Part shown: piece after piece, positions 15,386-23,621 of the stretch
How the letters are laid out: the number at the start of each line of letters is the position of its first letter
Position numbering within the stretch: position 1 is the stretch's first letter
DNA from: Pseudomonas sp. Q1-7
Lineage (GTDB): Bacteria > Pseudomonadota > Gammaproteobacteria > Pseudomonadales > Pseudomonadaceae
Direction of reading: 5' to 3'
Length of the DNA stretch: 64,000 bases
NCBI RefSeq assembly: GCF_028010285.1
Contig: NZ_CP116304.1
Location: 2,434,501-2,498,500 of the forward strand
Program-made: the position numbers and the translations under genes
The notes under the pieces: model-generated
Told to the model about the DNA's origin: nothing
Databases searched by the model: none
What the model saw: only the letters and a program-made list of their open reading frames with translations

Positions 15386-18300
15386 ATGGGAATGCTTGGA
15401 ACAACTGCAGTTCTGATGAAAAATGCGGATAGATTGAAGTCCGCAATAGATGCATACGATACTGCTCGGAGCGTTGATAGTGCCTTAGATGTCGCTCAGG
15501 CCTTTTCTCAGTTTCTCGGTGTTGCCGCTGTGGCCGGCCTGACTGAGGTTGGAGTAGGCAAATTTCTTCAAAAGGCAGGGCTGGATAGGGTTTTTGACTC
15601 GCTAAGAAAAGATAAAGGGTTCCAGGAGTATGTTCAGAGTCAGTTTCATGTAAGAGAGGTTGCCTCAGTTTCGGTGGCAGTTCTGGTAGATTATGGTATT
15701 AATTATTTTAATAATAACGTAAGTCTTGGTTCTTGGGTCTATGATCTGATTCATCAGGAGGAGCAGAAGTCTGTCGATTTGGTTGTATTCGAGAAAAAGT
15801 TTACCAGCCACTATGCGGGAGGTCTTTTCGATAAGACTTACTATAACGACTTCACCAAGTGGTTCTCCACAACATTGGTGAACTCCTTAAAAGGTTCCAG
15901 TGCGCCCGGTTTCGATTTCAAACTGGATACCAGCGGCCTGCGCTACACCCCCATAGGTGCCTTCTACGAATCGCGCACGCCCGCCACCGATAACGCTCCT
16001 TCCATCGCTAACAAGACCCTGGTCTTCCTCGACAGCAACGGCAAAACCCAGTCCGCAGCAATGCTGGCAGCGCTGGATGCCAACCGTGATGGCAAGTTGA
16101 GCGGTAACGAGTTGGGCACGCTTCGGGCCTGGGCGGATCTCAACGAGAACGGTCTGCTCGATGCCGGTGAGTTGTTGACCCTGGGGCAGGCGGGCATGAC
16201 CCAGATCCGCGATACCGATTACGGCTTCTACACCCGTGGCAACGGTCGCCGGAGCAATGGCGTCCTGGCGGCACCTGCGCGACCCGATGAGAACGCCGGG
16301 TTGCCGGGCCGTGTGAATCGCACTCAGGTCGTTCCTGCAAGCAATTACCGGGCTCTGCGCGATGCCGACCCATTCTTCCTGGCCTATGAGGGGTACATTG
16401 TCTGGCAGCCCACGCAGGTGAAGGTCAATTACAAAAACCAGAGCTACCTGATCGGTACCGAGGGCAATGACTGCTTCGATGCCAACTACTACGCACAGTA
16501 CCGCTTCATCAACAGCGCGCTGCTGGTGAACTTCCTCGGCGGTGGTGGTGACGATCTGGTGGGGGGCAGTGCGCGCAACGACACGATCTGGGGTGGTACC
16601 GGCCACGACACGTTGCTGGGCTATGCCGGAAGCGACAGGTTGTACGGCGAGGAAGGCAACGACGAACTGCAAGGCCAGGATGGCGACGATTATCTCGATG
16701 GCGGCATCGGCAACGACAAGCTGTTCGGTGGCAACGGCAATGATGTATTGCACGGCGCCGATGGCGATGACGGACTCAGTGGCGACAGCGGCGATGACAG
16801 CCTCTATGGCGGAAAAGGCAACGACCTGCTGATAGGCGGGCTGGGCAACGATCTGCTGGAGGGTGGCGAGGGTAACGACAATCTGCGGGGGGATGCGGGT
16901 AACGACGTCCTGTTCGGTGGTGACGGCGTCGATGAGCTCCAGGGCGGTGACGGCCATGATCGTCTGCTGGGGGAGGCTGGGAACGACCGGCTGTTCGGAC
17001 AGGCCGGCAACGATGTCCTCTGGGGCGGAGCGGGCGATGACTTGCTGATGGGCTTCACGGCGGTCAATGAGACCAAGCAGAGCCTGCTTCCGGGGGAAAC
17101 CGACGATGACCGCCTGTTTGGCGGGGCGGGTGCGGACAACCTCTATGGCGGACTGGGTAATGACGTGCTGGATGGTGGCACCGAGAACGACTTCCTGGCG
17201 GGCAACGAAGGCAACGACGTGCTGTATGGCGGTGCTGGCAACGATGAGTTGCAGGGAGGCGATGGCCATGACCGATTGCTGGGCGAGGCGGGCAACGACC
17301 GGCTGTTCGGCCAGGCTGGCAACGACATTCTCTGGGGAGGCGATGGTGATGACCTGCTAATGGGGTTCATGGGCACCAATGAGGCCAAGCAAACCCTGTC
17401 TGCCGGCGAGACCTACGATGACATTCTGCATGGCGGTGCCGGCAATGACCTGCTGTTGGGTGGTCTGGGCAACGACACCCTGTTCGGTGAAGCGGGCAAC
17501 GACGAGTTGCAAGGTGGCGATGGCCACGACCTCCTGTATGGCGGCGATGGAAATGACAGCCTCTTCGGCCAGGTCGGGAACGATGTGCTGTACGGCGGCG
17601 CGGGTGATGACTTCCTGATGGGGTTCACCGGCACCAACGAAAGCAAGCAAAGCCTTGCTGCCGGTGAACTCGACAATGACTGGCTCTATGGGGGTGAAGG
17701 CAATGACACGCTTCTCGGTGGACTCGGTAATGACTACCTGGATGGCGGTGCCGGCAGCGATTTAATGGAAGGTGGCAAGGGTAACGACACTTACATCGTC
17801 AACAGTGTCAACGATGTAATTCTCGAACAGGCTGGCGAGGGTTATGACACGGTCATCAGCAGCTCCAACTACTTGCTGAACGCGAATATCGAAGAGCTGC
17901 GCCTGGTAGAAGGCTTCGATATCCACGCCACGGGCAACTCGCTGGACAACAAGCTCATCGGTAACAGCCGCAACAACATCCTCGATGGCGTGACTGGCAA
18001 AGACACCATGATTGGTGGCGCGGGTGACGATACCTACTACGTGGACAACGCCGGCGACCGGACCATTGAACTGGCCGGGGAGGGTGTGGACACGGTGCAG
18101 AGCAGCATCAGTCACACACTGGCGGACAACGTGGAAAACCTCATTCTTCTGGACTTTGCCAAGGCCGAAAAAGGGCTGGTGGATGGCGAGCGCAGCCTGG
18201 TTTACGGCTACCCGAAGCGCTACGAGCTGGACTACATGCAGGGCGATGCCGTGCCCAATTTCCAGGGCACCTGCGCCCTGACGTCGATTGCCAACCTGCT

Positions 18301-19354
18301 GACCCAGGCGGACCGTCCGACAACGGAGGGGGAAGTGGTCAAGGTCGCCATCGACAACAACTGGGCGGTGATCGATCCGGCCAGGCCGGTCTACGAGCGG
18401 GGCGGATCCAACTTCGTTCAGCAGCAGGCGATCCTCGATCGCTTCGGCATACGCAACGAGCTTCTGGCCGGCTACAACGAACAGGGGGTCGCCAATCTCA
18501 TTCGCAGTGGACGAGGTGTCATTGTCGCGGTCAACGCCGGGGTACTCTGGGATGATCCTACCCACCGGGCGAGCGGTGCGGTGAACCATGTCGTCACCGT
18601 GACCGGGGCTGCCTATGGTGAAGCCAGCGGCAAGCTGCTGGGCTTTTACATCGCCGATTCCGGTCGGCAGAAAGTCAGCGATATGACGCGCTTTGTAAGC
18701 CTGGACAAATTCCGCCAGGCGGCGAATGTCGCCAGCAGCTATGCGATCTACACCATCGAGCCGCTCAAGCTCTGGAACGAGGACATCGATGGTTGGGGTA
18801 ACACCCTGAATAACGTGCTGGTCGGCAACCGTGGCAATAACGCCCTCAACGGTGGGGCGGGCGACGATACGCTGGAAGGAGGCCAGGGTGATGACAAGCT
18901 GTGGGGTGGACTGGGCAATGATCGTCTGGATGGCGGCAGCGGCAACGATACGTTGAGCGGTGGTGCCGGCAATGATACGTACCTGTTTGGCCGGGGCTTT
19001 GGGACCGACACTTTGGTGGAGAACGACGCCACAGCAGGGAATACTGATGTCGTGCAGTTCCTGGACGGTGTATCGGCCAGCCAGATCTGGTTCCGGAAGG
19101 TCAATGCCGGCCAGGATCTGGAGGTGAGTGTCATCGGCACGGATGACAGCCTGCTGATCAAGGACTGGTACAAGGGCTCGGCTTTCCACGTCGAGCAGTT
19201 CAAGTCCGCCGATGGCAAAACGCTGCTGGATGGCCAAGTGCAGAACCTGGTGGATGCCATGGCCGCCTTCGCTCCTCCGGCGGCCGCGCAAACCAGCCTG
19301 CCGCCGAATTACCAGTCCTCGCTGTCTACGGTGCTTGCCGCCAACTGGCGTTGA
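15386..19354 (+). CDS. RTX protein with N-terminal putative effector module and embedded C39-like cysteine protease domain
   Basis: 1322 residues; ATG 15386 has AAGGAG at 9 bases, while TTG 15380 lies too close. Order: residues 1-170, AT-rich-coded module with hydrophobic stretches (about 38-60 and 90-110); two EF-hand-like loops ([12 protein letters not shown] about 231, [12 protein letters not shown] about 251); RTX GGxGxD repeats from about 385 to 800, including three long duplicated units; papain/C39-like domain with Cys963 (FQGTCALTS), His1068 (NHVVTV) and Asp1091 (YIADSG); a second RTX block (about 1150-1200); and a C-terminal export region ending VLAANWR. It is the likely substrate of the exporter at 8110. 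Codon use changes sharply near 15800-15900. Confidence 0.9.
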   Translation: MGMLGTTAVLMKNADRLKSAIDAYDTARSVDSALDVAQAFSQFLGVAAVAGLTEVGVGKFLQKAGLDRVFDSLRKDKGFQEYVQSQFHVREVASVSVAVLVDYGINYFNNNVSLGSWVYDLIHQEEQKSVDLVVFEKKFTSHYAGGLFDKTYYNDFTKWFSTTLVNSLKGSSAPGFDFKLDTSGLRYTPIGAFYESRTPATDNAPSIANKTLVFLDSNGKTQSAAMLAALDANRDGKLSGNELGTLRAWADLNENGLLDAGELLTLGQAGMTQIRDTDYGFYTRGNGRRSNGVLAAPARPDENAGLPGRVNRTQVVPASNYRALRDADPFFLAYEGYIVWQPTQVKVNYKNQSYLIGTEGNDCFDANYYAQYRFINSALLVNFLGGGGDDLVGGSARNDTIWGGTGHDTLLGYAGSDRLYGEEGNDELQGQDGDDYLDGGIGNDKLFGGNGNDVLHGADGDDGLSGDSGDDSLYGGKGNDLLIGGLGNDLLEGGEGNDNLRGDAGNDVLFGGDGVDELQGGDGHDRLLGEAGNDRLFGQAGNDVLWGGAGDDLLMGFTAVNETKQSLLPGETDDDRLFGGAGADNLYGGLGNDVLDGGTENDFLAGNEGNDVLYGGAGNDELQGGDGHDRLLGEAGNDRLFGQAGNDILWGGDGDDLLMGFMGTNEAKQTLSAGETYDDILHGGAGNDLLLGGLGNDTLFGEAGNDELQGGDGHDLLYGGDGNDSLFGQVGNDVLYGGAGDDFLMGFTGTNESKQSLAAGELDNDWLYGGEGNDTLLGGLGNDYLDGGAGSDLMEGGKGNDTYIVNSVNDVILEQAGEGYDTVISSSNYLLNANIEELRLVEGFDIHATGNSLDNKLIGNSRNNILDGVTGKDTMIGGAGDDTYYVDNAGDRTIELAGEGVDTVQSSISHTLADNVENLILLDFAKAEKGLVDGERSLVYGYPKRYELDYMQGDAVPNFQGTCALTSIANLLTQADRPTTEGEVVKVAIDNNWAVIDPARPVYERGGSNFVQQQAILDRFGIRNELLAGYNEQGVANLIRSGRGVIVAVNAGVLWDDPTHRASGAVNHVVTVTGAAYGEASGKLLGFYIADSGRQKVSDMTRFVSLDKFRQAANVASSYAIYTIEPLKLWNEDIDGWGNTLNNVLVGNRGNNALNGGAGDDTLEGGQGDDKLWGGLGNDRLDGGSGNDTLSGGAGNDTYLFGRGFGTDTLVENDATAGNTDVVQFLDGVSASQIWFRKVNAGQDLEVSVIGTDDSLLIKDWYKGSAFHVEQFKSADGKTLLDGQVQNLVDAMAAFAPPAAAQTSLPPNYQSSLSTVLAANWR
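16931..17690 (+). repeat. Three long duplicated units inside the RTX region
   Basis: Units beginning at 16931, 17243 and 17501 each read [10 protein letters not shown]..., then LFGQ.GND, GDD.LMGF, NE.KQ.L and GE. Offsets are 312 and 258 bases, so each unit is the same RTX ladder plus a non-RTX linker (NETKQSL-type) with some loss. This points to internal duplication and makes the region prone to copy-number change. Confidence 0.85.
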
Positions 19355-19384
19355 TTCGGGCTTTGGCCAAAAAATCCCGGGCAA

Positions 19385-19413
19385 TAAAAAACCCGCCTTT
19401 TAGGCGGGTTTTT
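19385..19413. terminator. Bidirectional intrinsic terminator between the RTX gene and tRNA-Pro
   Basis: AAAAAACCCGCC-TTTTA-GGCGGGTTTTT: a 7-bp GC stem flanked by an A run and a T run. It can terminate the rightward RTX transcript and the leftward tRNA transcript. Confidence 0.85.
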
Positions 19414-19420
19414 CGGGATT

Positions 19421-19497
19421 TGGTCGGAGCGACTGGATTCGAACCAGCGACCTTCTCGTCCCGAACGAGACGCGCTACCAAGCTGCGCTACGCTCCG
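19421..19497 (-). tRNA. tRNA-Pro (anticodon CGG)
   Basis: 77 nt with an encoded CCA. Acceptor CGGAGCG pairs with CGCTCCG. The anticodon stem TCTCG/CGAGA encloses loop TTCGGGA (CGG = proline). The T arm contains GGTTCGAATCC. Its 3' end faces the RTX locus, the usual side for island insertion. No integrase is visible, and I found no second copy of the 3' end. Confidence 0.95.
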
Positions 19498-19669
19498 TTG
19501 TGTGGCGCGCATTCTACAGAAAAACTTTTGGCCTACAAGGGGTTAGCGAAAATTTTTTTGAAATTTCTTGCGCGGGAAGGAGGGCAAGAGCGGCGGGCTG
19601 CGGATGGCGCGGGGTCGTGGGCGGGGCGAAGGCCCGCTGCGCGGCGGCGGCGTCAGCGGGCCATGGGGC

Positions 19670-19891
19670 TCAGAGTTCCTTGATGGTGCGAACCTGATCC
19701 TTGTTCACCTTGGCGTGCTTGCCGTCCAGTTGTTCGAACTCGTAGAAGCCCGAGTCGTCGTCATACTCGGGTTTGTCCACGGTCTGGATTTCGCGCCCGT
19801 CATTGAGGGTGATCACGGCCGGTGAGGAGCAACCGGCCAGAGTGAAAAGGCCCATTGCGAGAAGGAAAGCGGGGATCATCCGCTGGTTCAT
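19670..19891 (-). CDS. YgdI/YgdR-family small lipoprotein
   Basis: A 73-residue lipoprotein starting MNQRMIPAFLLAMGLFTLAG with lipobox LAGC, followed by the SH3-like domain SSPAVITLNDGREIQT...GFYEFEQLDGKHAKVNKDQV typical of YgdI/YgdR proteins. The ATG at 19891 has AAGGAG six bases upstream, which rules out the longer open frame and the ATG at 19897. The family role is unknown. It is monocistronic between tRNA-Pro and mobA. The 170 bases on its downstream side (19500-19669) show no gene. Confidence 0.88.
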   Translation of the reverse strand: MNQRMIPAFLLAMGLFTLAGCSSPAVITLNDGREIQTVDKPEYDDDSGFYEFEQLDGKHAKVNKDQVRTIKEL

Positions 19892-19977
19892 CGTCATCTC
19901 CTTGATGATTACGCTGGTTGTACGCAGCTTCTGACGAAGAACTTCCTGGCAAAGTTCCGACAATCTGGCCTGTTCCC

Positions 19978-20547
19978 TCAGTCGAACAGGTCCGGCGTAT
20001 TCAGGTTCGCCAGGCGTGGATCACCGTTCGGGCAGCTTACGGCCACGGGGTTCAGTGTGTGCAGGATGCGTTGCGGGCTGCGCTCCCCGGCCTGCCAGCC
20101 GGCTTCCAGAACCGGCAGTACCGTGCGCGGCAGGACGCAGAACAGCGGCTCCCAGAATTCGCCCTGGCGGACCATTACCGGGCGTTCGCAGGCCGCGCCG
20201 AGGAGTTCCGCGATCAACGCATCGTCCACCAGGGGGGCGTCGCAGGGCAGGATCAATACCTGCTCATGCCGGGCCACCGCCAGGCCCGCGCGAATGCCGG
20301 CCAGTGGTCCGGGATAACCGGGGCTGTCGTCATGCACCAGCCGATCGGCCCAGTGGGCGTAACGCTCGGCGTTGCGGTTGCAGGAAATGATCAGGTCGTC
20401 GGTGAGTGGGCGGACCTTCTCGTGGAGCCAGGCGATCAGGGGACGTCCCCGCCACGCCACCAGGCCCTTGTCGCGACCGTCCAGGCGCTGTCCGCGGCCG
20501 CCCGAGAGCAGCAGGACAGAGCAGGGGGGCAGGGGCTTGTCGGACAT
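19978..20547 (-). CDS. mobA: Molybdenum cofactor guanylyltransferase MobA
   Basis: A 189-residue protein. [18 protein letters not shown] is the N-terminal nucleotide-binding loop of MobA (GGxGxRxGxDKG), and [12 protein letters not shown] and ILPCDAPLV are further family motifs. It attaches GMP to Mo-molybdopterin, forming the dinucleotide cofactor of DMSO-reductase-type enzymes. The start at 20547 (MSDKPLPP) is preferred over an upstream ATG. It is divergent from moaB, so the moco genes share a short regulatory gap. Confidence 0.93.
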   Translation of the reverse strand: MSDKPLPPCSVLLLSGGRGQRLDGRDKGLVAWRGRPLIAWLHEKVRPLTDDLIISCNRNAERYAHWADRLVHDDSPGYPGPLAGIRAGLAVARHEQVLILPCDAPLVDDALIAELLGAACERPVMVRQGEFWEPLFCVLPRTVLPVLEAGWQAGERSPQRILHTLNPVAVSCPNGDPRLANLNTPDLFD

Positions 20548-20614
20548 GGCACGGTCTCCAGGGCGGCGCTGTGATATAACACCGGGCATTCACTCCTACA
20601 ACTGGAAGCCTGCC

Positions 20615-21154
20615 ATGAGTCACAAGGCCGAGGCGCTGTTCGTGCCGCTCAACATTGCCGTTCTTACCGTCAGTGATACCCGCAGCCTGGAGACCGACAC
20701 CTCCGGCCAACTGTTCGTCGATCGCCTGACTGCCGCCGGCCATCACCTGGCCGCGCGGGTGCTGCTGAAGGATGACCTGTACAAGATCCGCGCCCAGGTC
20801 GCCACCTGGATCGCCGACGACGATGTGCAGGTGGTGCTGATCACCGGCGGCACCGGTTTCACCGGTCGCGACAGCACCCCCGAGGCCGTGGCCTGCCTGC
20901 TGGACAAGCAGGTAGATGGCTTCGGCGAGTACTTCCGGCAGATTTCCGTCGGCGATATCGGTACGTCCACCATGCAGTCCCGCGCCCTGGCCGGCCTGTC
21001 CAACGACACCCTGGTGTGCTGCCTGCCAGGCTCCACCAACGCTTGCCGCACCGCTTGGGACGGCATCCTTGCCGAGCAACTGGACAACCGCCATCGCCCG
21101 TGCAATTTCGTGCCGCACCTGACCCGCGCCAACGCCTGCGAGGGACGCGGATGA
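20615..21154 (+). CDS. moaB: Molybdenum cofactor biosynthesis protein MoaB
   Basis: A 179-residue protein starting MSHKAEALFVPLNIAVLTVSD. ITGGTGFTGRDSTPEAV is the MPT-binding signature shared by MoaB/MogA, and LPGSTNACRTAWD is the second conserved loop. Such proteins adenylylate molybdopterin before metal insertion. Its TGA overlaps the ATG of moeA (ATGA at 21151), so the two are translationally coupled and probably act in consecutive steps. Confidence 0.93.
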   Translation: MSHKAEALFVPLNIAVLTVSDTRSLETDTSGQLFVDRLTAAGHHLAARVLLKDDLYKIRAQVATWIADDDVQVVLITGGTGFTGRDSTPEAVACLLDKQVDGFGEYFRQISVGDIGTSTMQSRALAGLSNDTLVCCLPGSTNACRTAWDGILAEQLDNRHRPCNFVPHLTRANACEGRG

Positions 21155-22365
21155 GCGGTTGCGACCGTCCCGGTCTGATGCCGGTGGAGGACGCCCTGGC
21201 GCGTTTGCTGGCGCTGGCCGCTGACGCCCCCATCGCAGGCGCCGAGCCTGTCGCCCTGGCCGAAGCCGATGGTCGGGTGCTGGCCGAGCCACTGGTGGCG
21301 GGGCTCGACCTGCCACCCTGGGACAACAGCGCCATGGATGGCTATGCCCTGCGCTTGGCCGACTGGCAGGGCGAGCCGCTGGCGGTCAGCCAGCGCATCC
21401 TCGCCGGTGACGCTCCGCAGCCGCTGCAGCCAGGGACCTGCGCGCGCATCTTTACTGGCGCGCCGCTGCCCGAAGGCGCCGATCTGGTGGAGATGCAGGA
21501 AAACGCCGAGGTGCTGGACGATGGCCGCGTGCGCTTCCTCGAACCGCTGAGGGCCGGGCAGAACGTTCGTGCCCGTGGTCAGGAAACCCGTATCGGCGAA
21601 ACCGTACTGCCGGCCGGGACCCGTCTTGGTCCTATCGAGATGGGGCTCTGCGCTTCCCTGGGCGCTGCCGAATTGCTGGTGCGCCGTCGTCCCGTCGTCG
21701 CGGTGATTTCCACTGGCGACGAGCTGGTGCCGCCCGGTCAGCCCCTGGGGCCGGGACAGATCTACAACAGCAACCGCAGCCTGCTGATTGCCTGGCTCAA
21801 GCGGTTGGGCTGCGCGGTGGTGGATGCCGGCATTCTCGCCGACGACCTTGAACTCACCCGGCAGGCCCTGGCCGGGCTGGGGCAGGTGGACCTGATCCTG
21901 TCCACCGGCGGCGTTTCCGTGGGCGAAGCGGATTTCCTTGGCGTGGCCTTGCGCGAGGCGGGCGAGCTGGCCCTGTGGAAGCTGGCCATCAAGCCGGGCA
22001 AGCCGCTGACCTTCGGGCATTTTCGTGGCGTGCCGGTGATCGGCCTGCCGGGCAATCCGGCGTCGACACTGGTCACCTTCGGCCTGCTGGCGCGGCCCTA
22101 TCTGTTGCGTCGCCTTGGCGTGGAGGCGGTCGAGCCGCTGGGCTTCGTGGTGCCGGCCGGCTTCACCTGGAAGAAGCCGGGCAATCGTCGCGAGTATCTG
22201 CGTGCTCGGCTGGAGAATGGCCGGGCGGTGATCTACCCCAACCAGAGCTCCGGCGTGCTGCGCAGCGCGGCCTGGGCCGAGGGGCTGGTGGAGGTCCTGG
22301 AAGGCACCACGCTGGTCGAGGGCGATACCGTGCGCTTCATTCCGTTGAGTGAGCTGCAGGCCTGA
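21151..22365 (+). CDS. moeA: Molybdopterin molybdenumtransferase MoeA
   Basis: 404 residues from the ATG that overlaps the moaB stop. Domain order is as in MoeA: an N-terminal part with LPPWDNSAMDGYALR, the MoaB/MogA-like domain with VISTGDELVPPG and STGGVSVGEADF, then LPGNPASTLVTF and a C-terminal barrel. It inserts molybdate into adenylylated molybdopterin. Pseudomonas often carry two moeA/moaB sets; from memory this order (mobA divergent from moaB-moeA) matches the second set of P. aeruginosa. Confidence 0.93.
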   Translation: MSGCDRPGLMPVEDALARLLALAADAPIAGAEPVALAEADGRVLAEPLVAGLDLPPWDNSAMDGYALRLADWQGEPLAVSQRILAGDAPQPLQPGTCARIFTGAPLPEGADLVEMQENAEVLDDGRVRFLEPLRAGQNVRARGQETRIGETVLPAGTRLGPIEMGLCASLGAAELLVRRRPVVAVISTGDELVPPGQPLGPGQIYNSNRSLLIAWLKRLGCAVVDAGILADDLELTRQALAGLGQVDLILSTGGVSVGEADFLGVALREAGELALWKLAIKPGKPLTFGHFRGVPVIGLPGNPASTLVTFGLLARPYLLRRLGVEAVEPLGFVVPAGFTWKKPGNRREYLRARLENGRAVIYPNQSSGVLRSAAWAEGLVEVLEGTTLVEGDTVRFIPLSELQA

Positions 22366-22391
22366 GCGCGAGCCCGCTGACATTCCCTCGA

Positions 22392-22470
22392 GGGAGCGAA
22401 TTCATTCGCGATCCGGGCTGCCCCATGGCAGTCCTTCAGCCTGCTTCGCGATTGAAATCGCTCCTACAGG
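22392..22470. repeat. Inverted pair of Pseudomonas REP elements
   Basis: GGGAGCGAATTCATTCGCGA (from 22392) and, inverted, TTCGCGATTGAAATCGCTCC TACAGG (22445-22470) match the common Pseudomonas REP type with core GGAGCGAATTCATTCGCG. Two facing copies in a convergent gap form a BIME-like unit. The stop codon of the AraC gene (22464-22466) lies inside the second copy. Confidence 0.75.
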
Positions 22471-23495
22471 CTCAGGCGCCGTCGCGCCGCTTCGCGATAC
22501 TCCCCCGGCGTTTGCCCGGTCCAGGCCTTGAAGCTGCGATGGAAGGAGCGGGATTCGGTGAAACCCAGGTAGCAGGCGATGTCCTGGATCGGCAGGTCGC
22601 TGCGCAGTAGGTAGTGCTCGGCCAGTTCGCGGCGCAGTTCGTCGAGAATCTGCTGGTAGCTGGTGCCGGCCTGTTGCAGGTGGCGCTGCAGGGTACGCAC
22701 CGTCATGTGGAATTTCTCTGCCACCCGCTCCTTGCGCGGCAACCCGTCCTTGAGCAGCAGGCGCAGGGCGTTCTTCACCCGCTGTGGCAGCGGTTCGTCG
22801 CTGTCCAGCCCGGCGATCAGCGCCAGGGCGTGTTCTTCCAGGGTGCGCAGCAGGTTGGCATCCGCCTGGCGTAGCGGCACGCCCAGGTATTCGAGGGGAA
22901 CCAGCAGGGCACTGCAGGGTTGTTCGAAACGCACCGGGCAGTCGAACACCGCTTCGTAGTCTTCGGGGCGGGTGCCGGCCGGTTGCGGGTGTTCGAACCA
23001 GACTTCCCGTGGCGAGCGTTGCATGTCGGCAATCCAGCGGGCGTAGAGCAGCCAGGAGGCGAGGACGTTCTCCACCATGTGGCGGCGGATCGCTGAGTCC
23101 TGGTGGCGGCAGCTCCAGATCATTCGCACCAGATCGCCGTCGGCCTCCATTCGGCTCACGCCCATGTCGCCCACCAGTTTTTCGTAGGGCGCGATGCGGC
23201 TCATGGCTTCGCCCAGGGTGGCGCAGTTCATGGTGATGTAACCGAGCACGCTCCAGGAACCGGGTTGCACGTAGCGCGCCGAGTGCAGGCCGAAGAGGGC
23301 GTCGCCGGACTCGCGAATCAGGTGGGCCAGCAGGCGCTCGTGGACTTCGCTGGGCAGGCGCCGGCCGTTGTCGGCCAGGTCTTCCGGGCGGATGCCGGCG
23401 GCGGCCAGGGCCGTCGCCTGGTCGAGGCCGAGCTGTTCCGCATGGCGCAGGTACTTGAGAAGGGCGGGAACCGAGGTATAGCCGAGGGCGTGCAT
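22464..23495 (-). CDS. AraC-family transcriptional regulator
   Basis: 343 residues starting MHALGYTSVPALLKYL; the longer frame to 23531 has a poorer context. The N-terminal ~190 residues are the Arabinose-binding-like (PF12625-type) sensor domain found in OruR/ArgR-like Pseudomonas regulators. The C-terminal AraC DNA-binding domain contains EKFHMTVRTLQRHLQQAGTS and DIACYLGFTESRSFHRSFKAW, then WTGQTPGEYR. It is divergent from the oxidase/dehydrogenase/kinase set at 23622-28372 and probably controls it. The C-terminus runs into a REP element. Confidence 0.88.
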   Translation of the reverse strand: MHALGYTSVPALLKYLRHAEQLGLDQATALAAAGIRPEDLADNGRRLPSEVHERLLAHLIRESGDALFGLHSARYVQPGSWSVLGYITMNCATLGEAMSRIAPYEKLVGDMGVSRMEADGDLVRMIWSCRHQDSAIRRHMVENVLASWLLYARWIADMQRSPREVWFEHPQPAGTRPEDYEAVFDCPVRFEQPCSALLVPLEYLGVPLRQADANLLRTLEEHALALIAGLDSDEPLPQRVKNALRLLLKDGLPRKERVAEKFHMTVRTLQRHLQQAGTSYQQILDELRRELAEHYLLRSDLPIQDIACYLGFTESRSFHRSFKAWTGQTPGEYREAARRRLSL

Positions 23496-23621
23496 GCGTT
23501 TTCTTGTTATGTCCTGATTGGCGATGGCCACTGTCCCGTTTCGACAGTGACGCCTTGGCGCGGCTGGCTAGTATAGGCAGCCATCGAAATCCTCCGAAAC
23601 AACCCGAACAAGGAGAATGGC

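Noticed and set aside
16538..17800. CRISPR-like regular repeats
   Set aside because: The periodicity is that of RTX codon repeats (9 residues) within an open frame; no spacers.
17762..19384. 540-residue minus-strand frame across the RTX gene
   Set aside because: Shadow of the repetitive GC-rich RTX reading frame; residue pattern is an antisense artefact.
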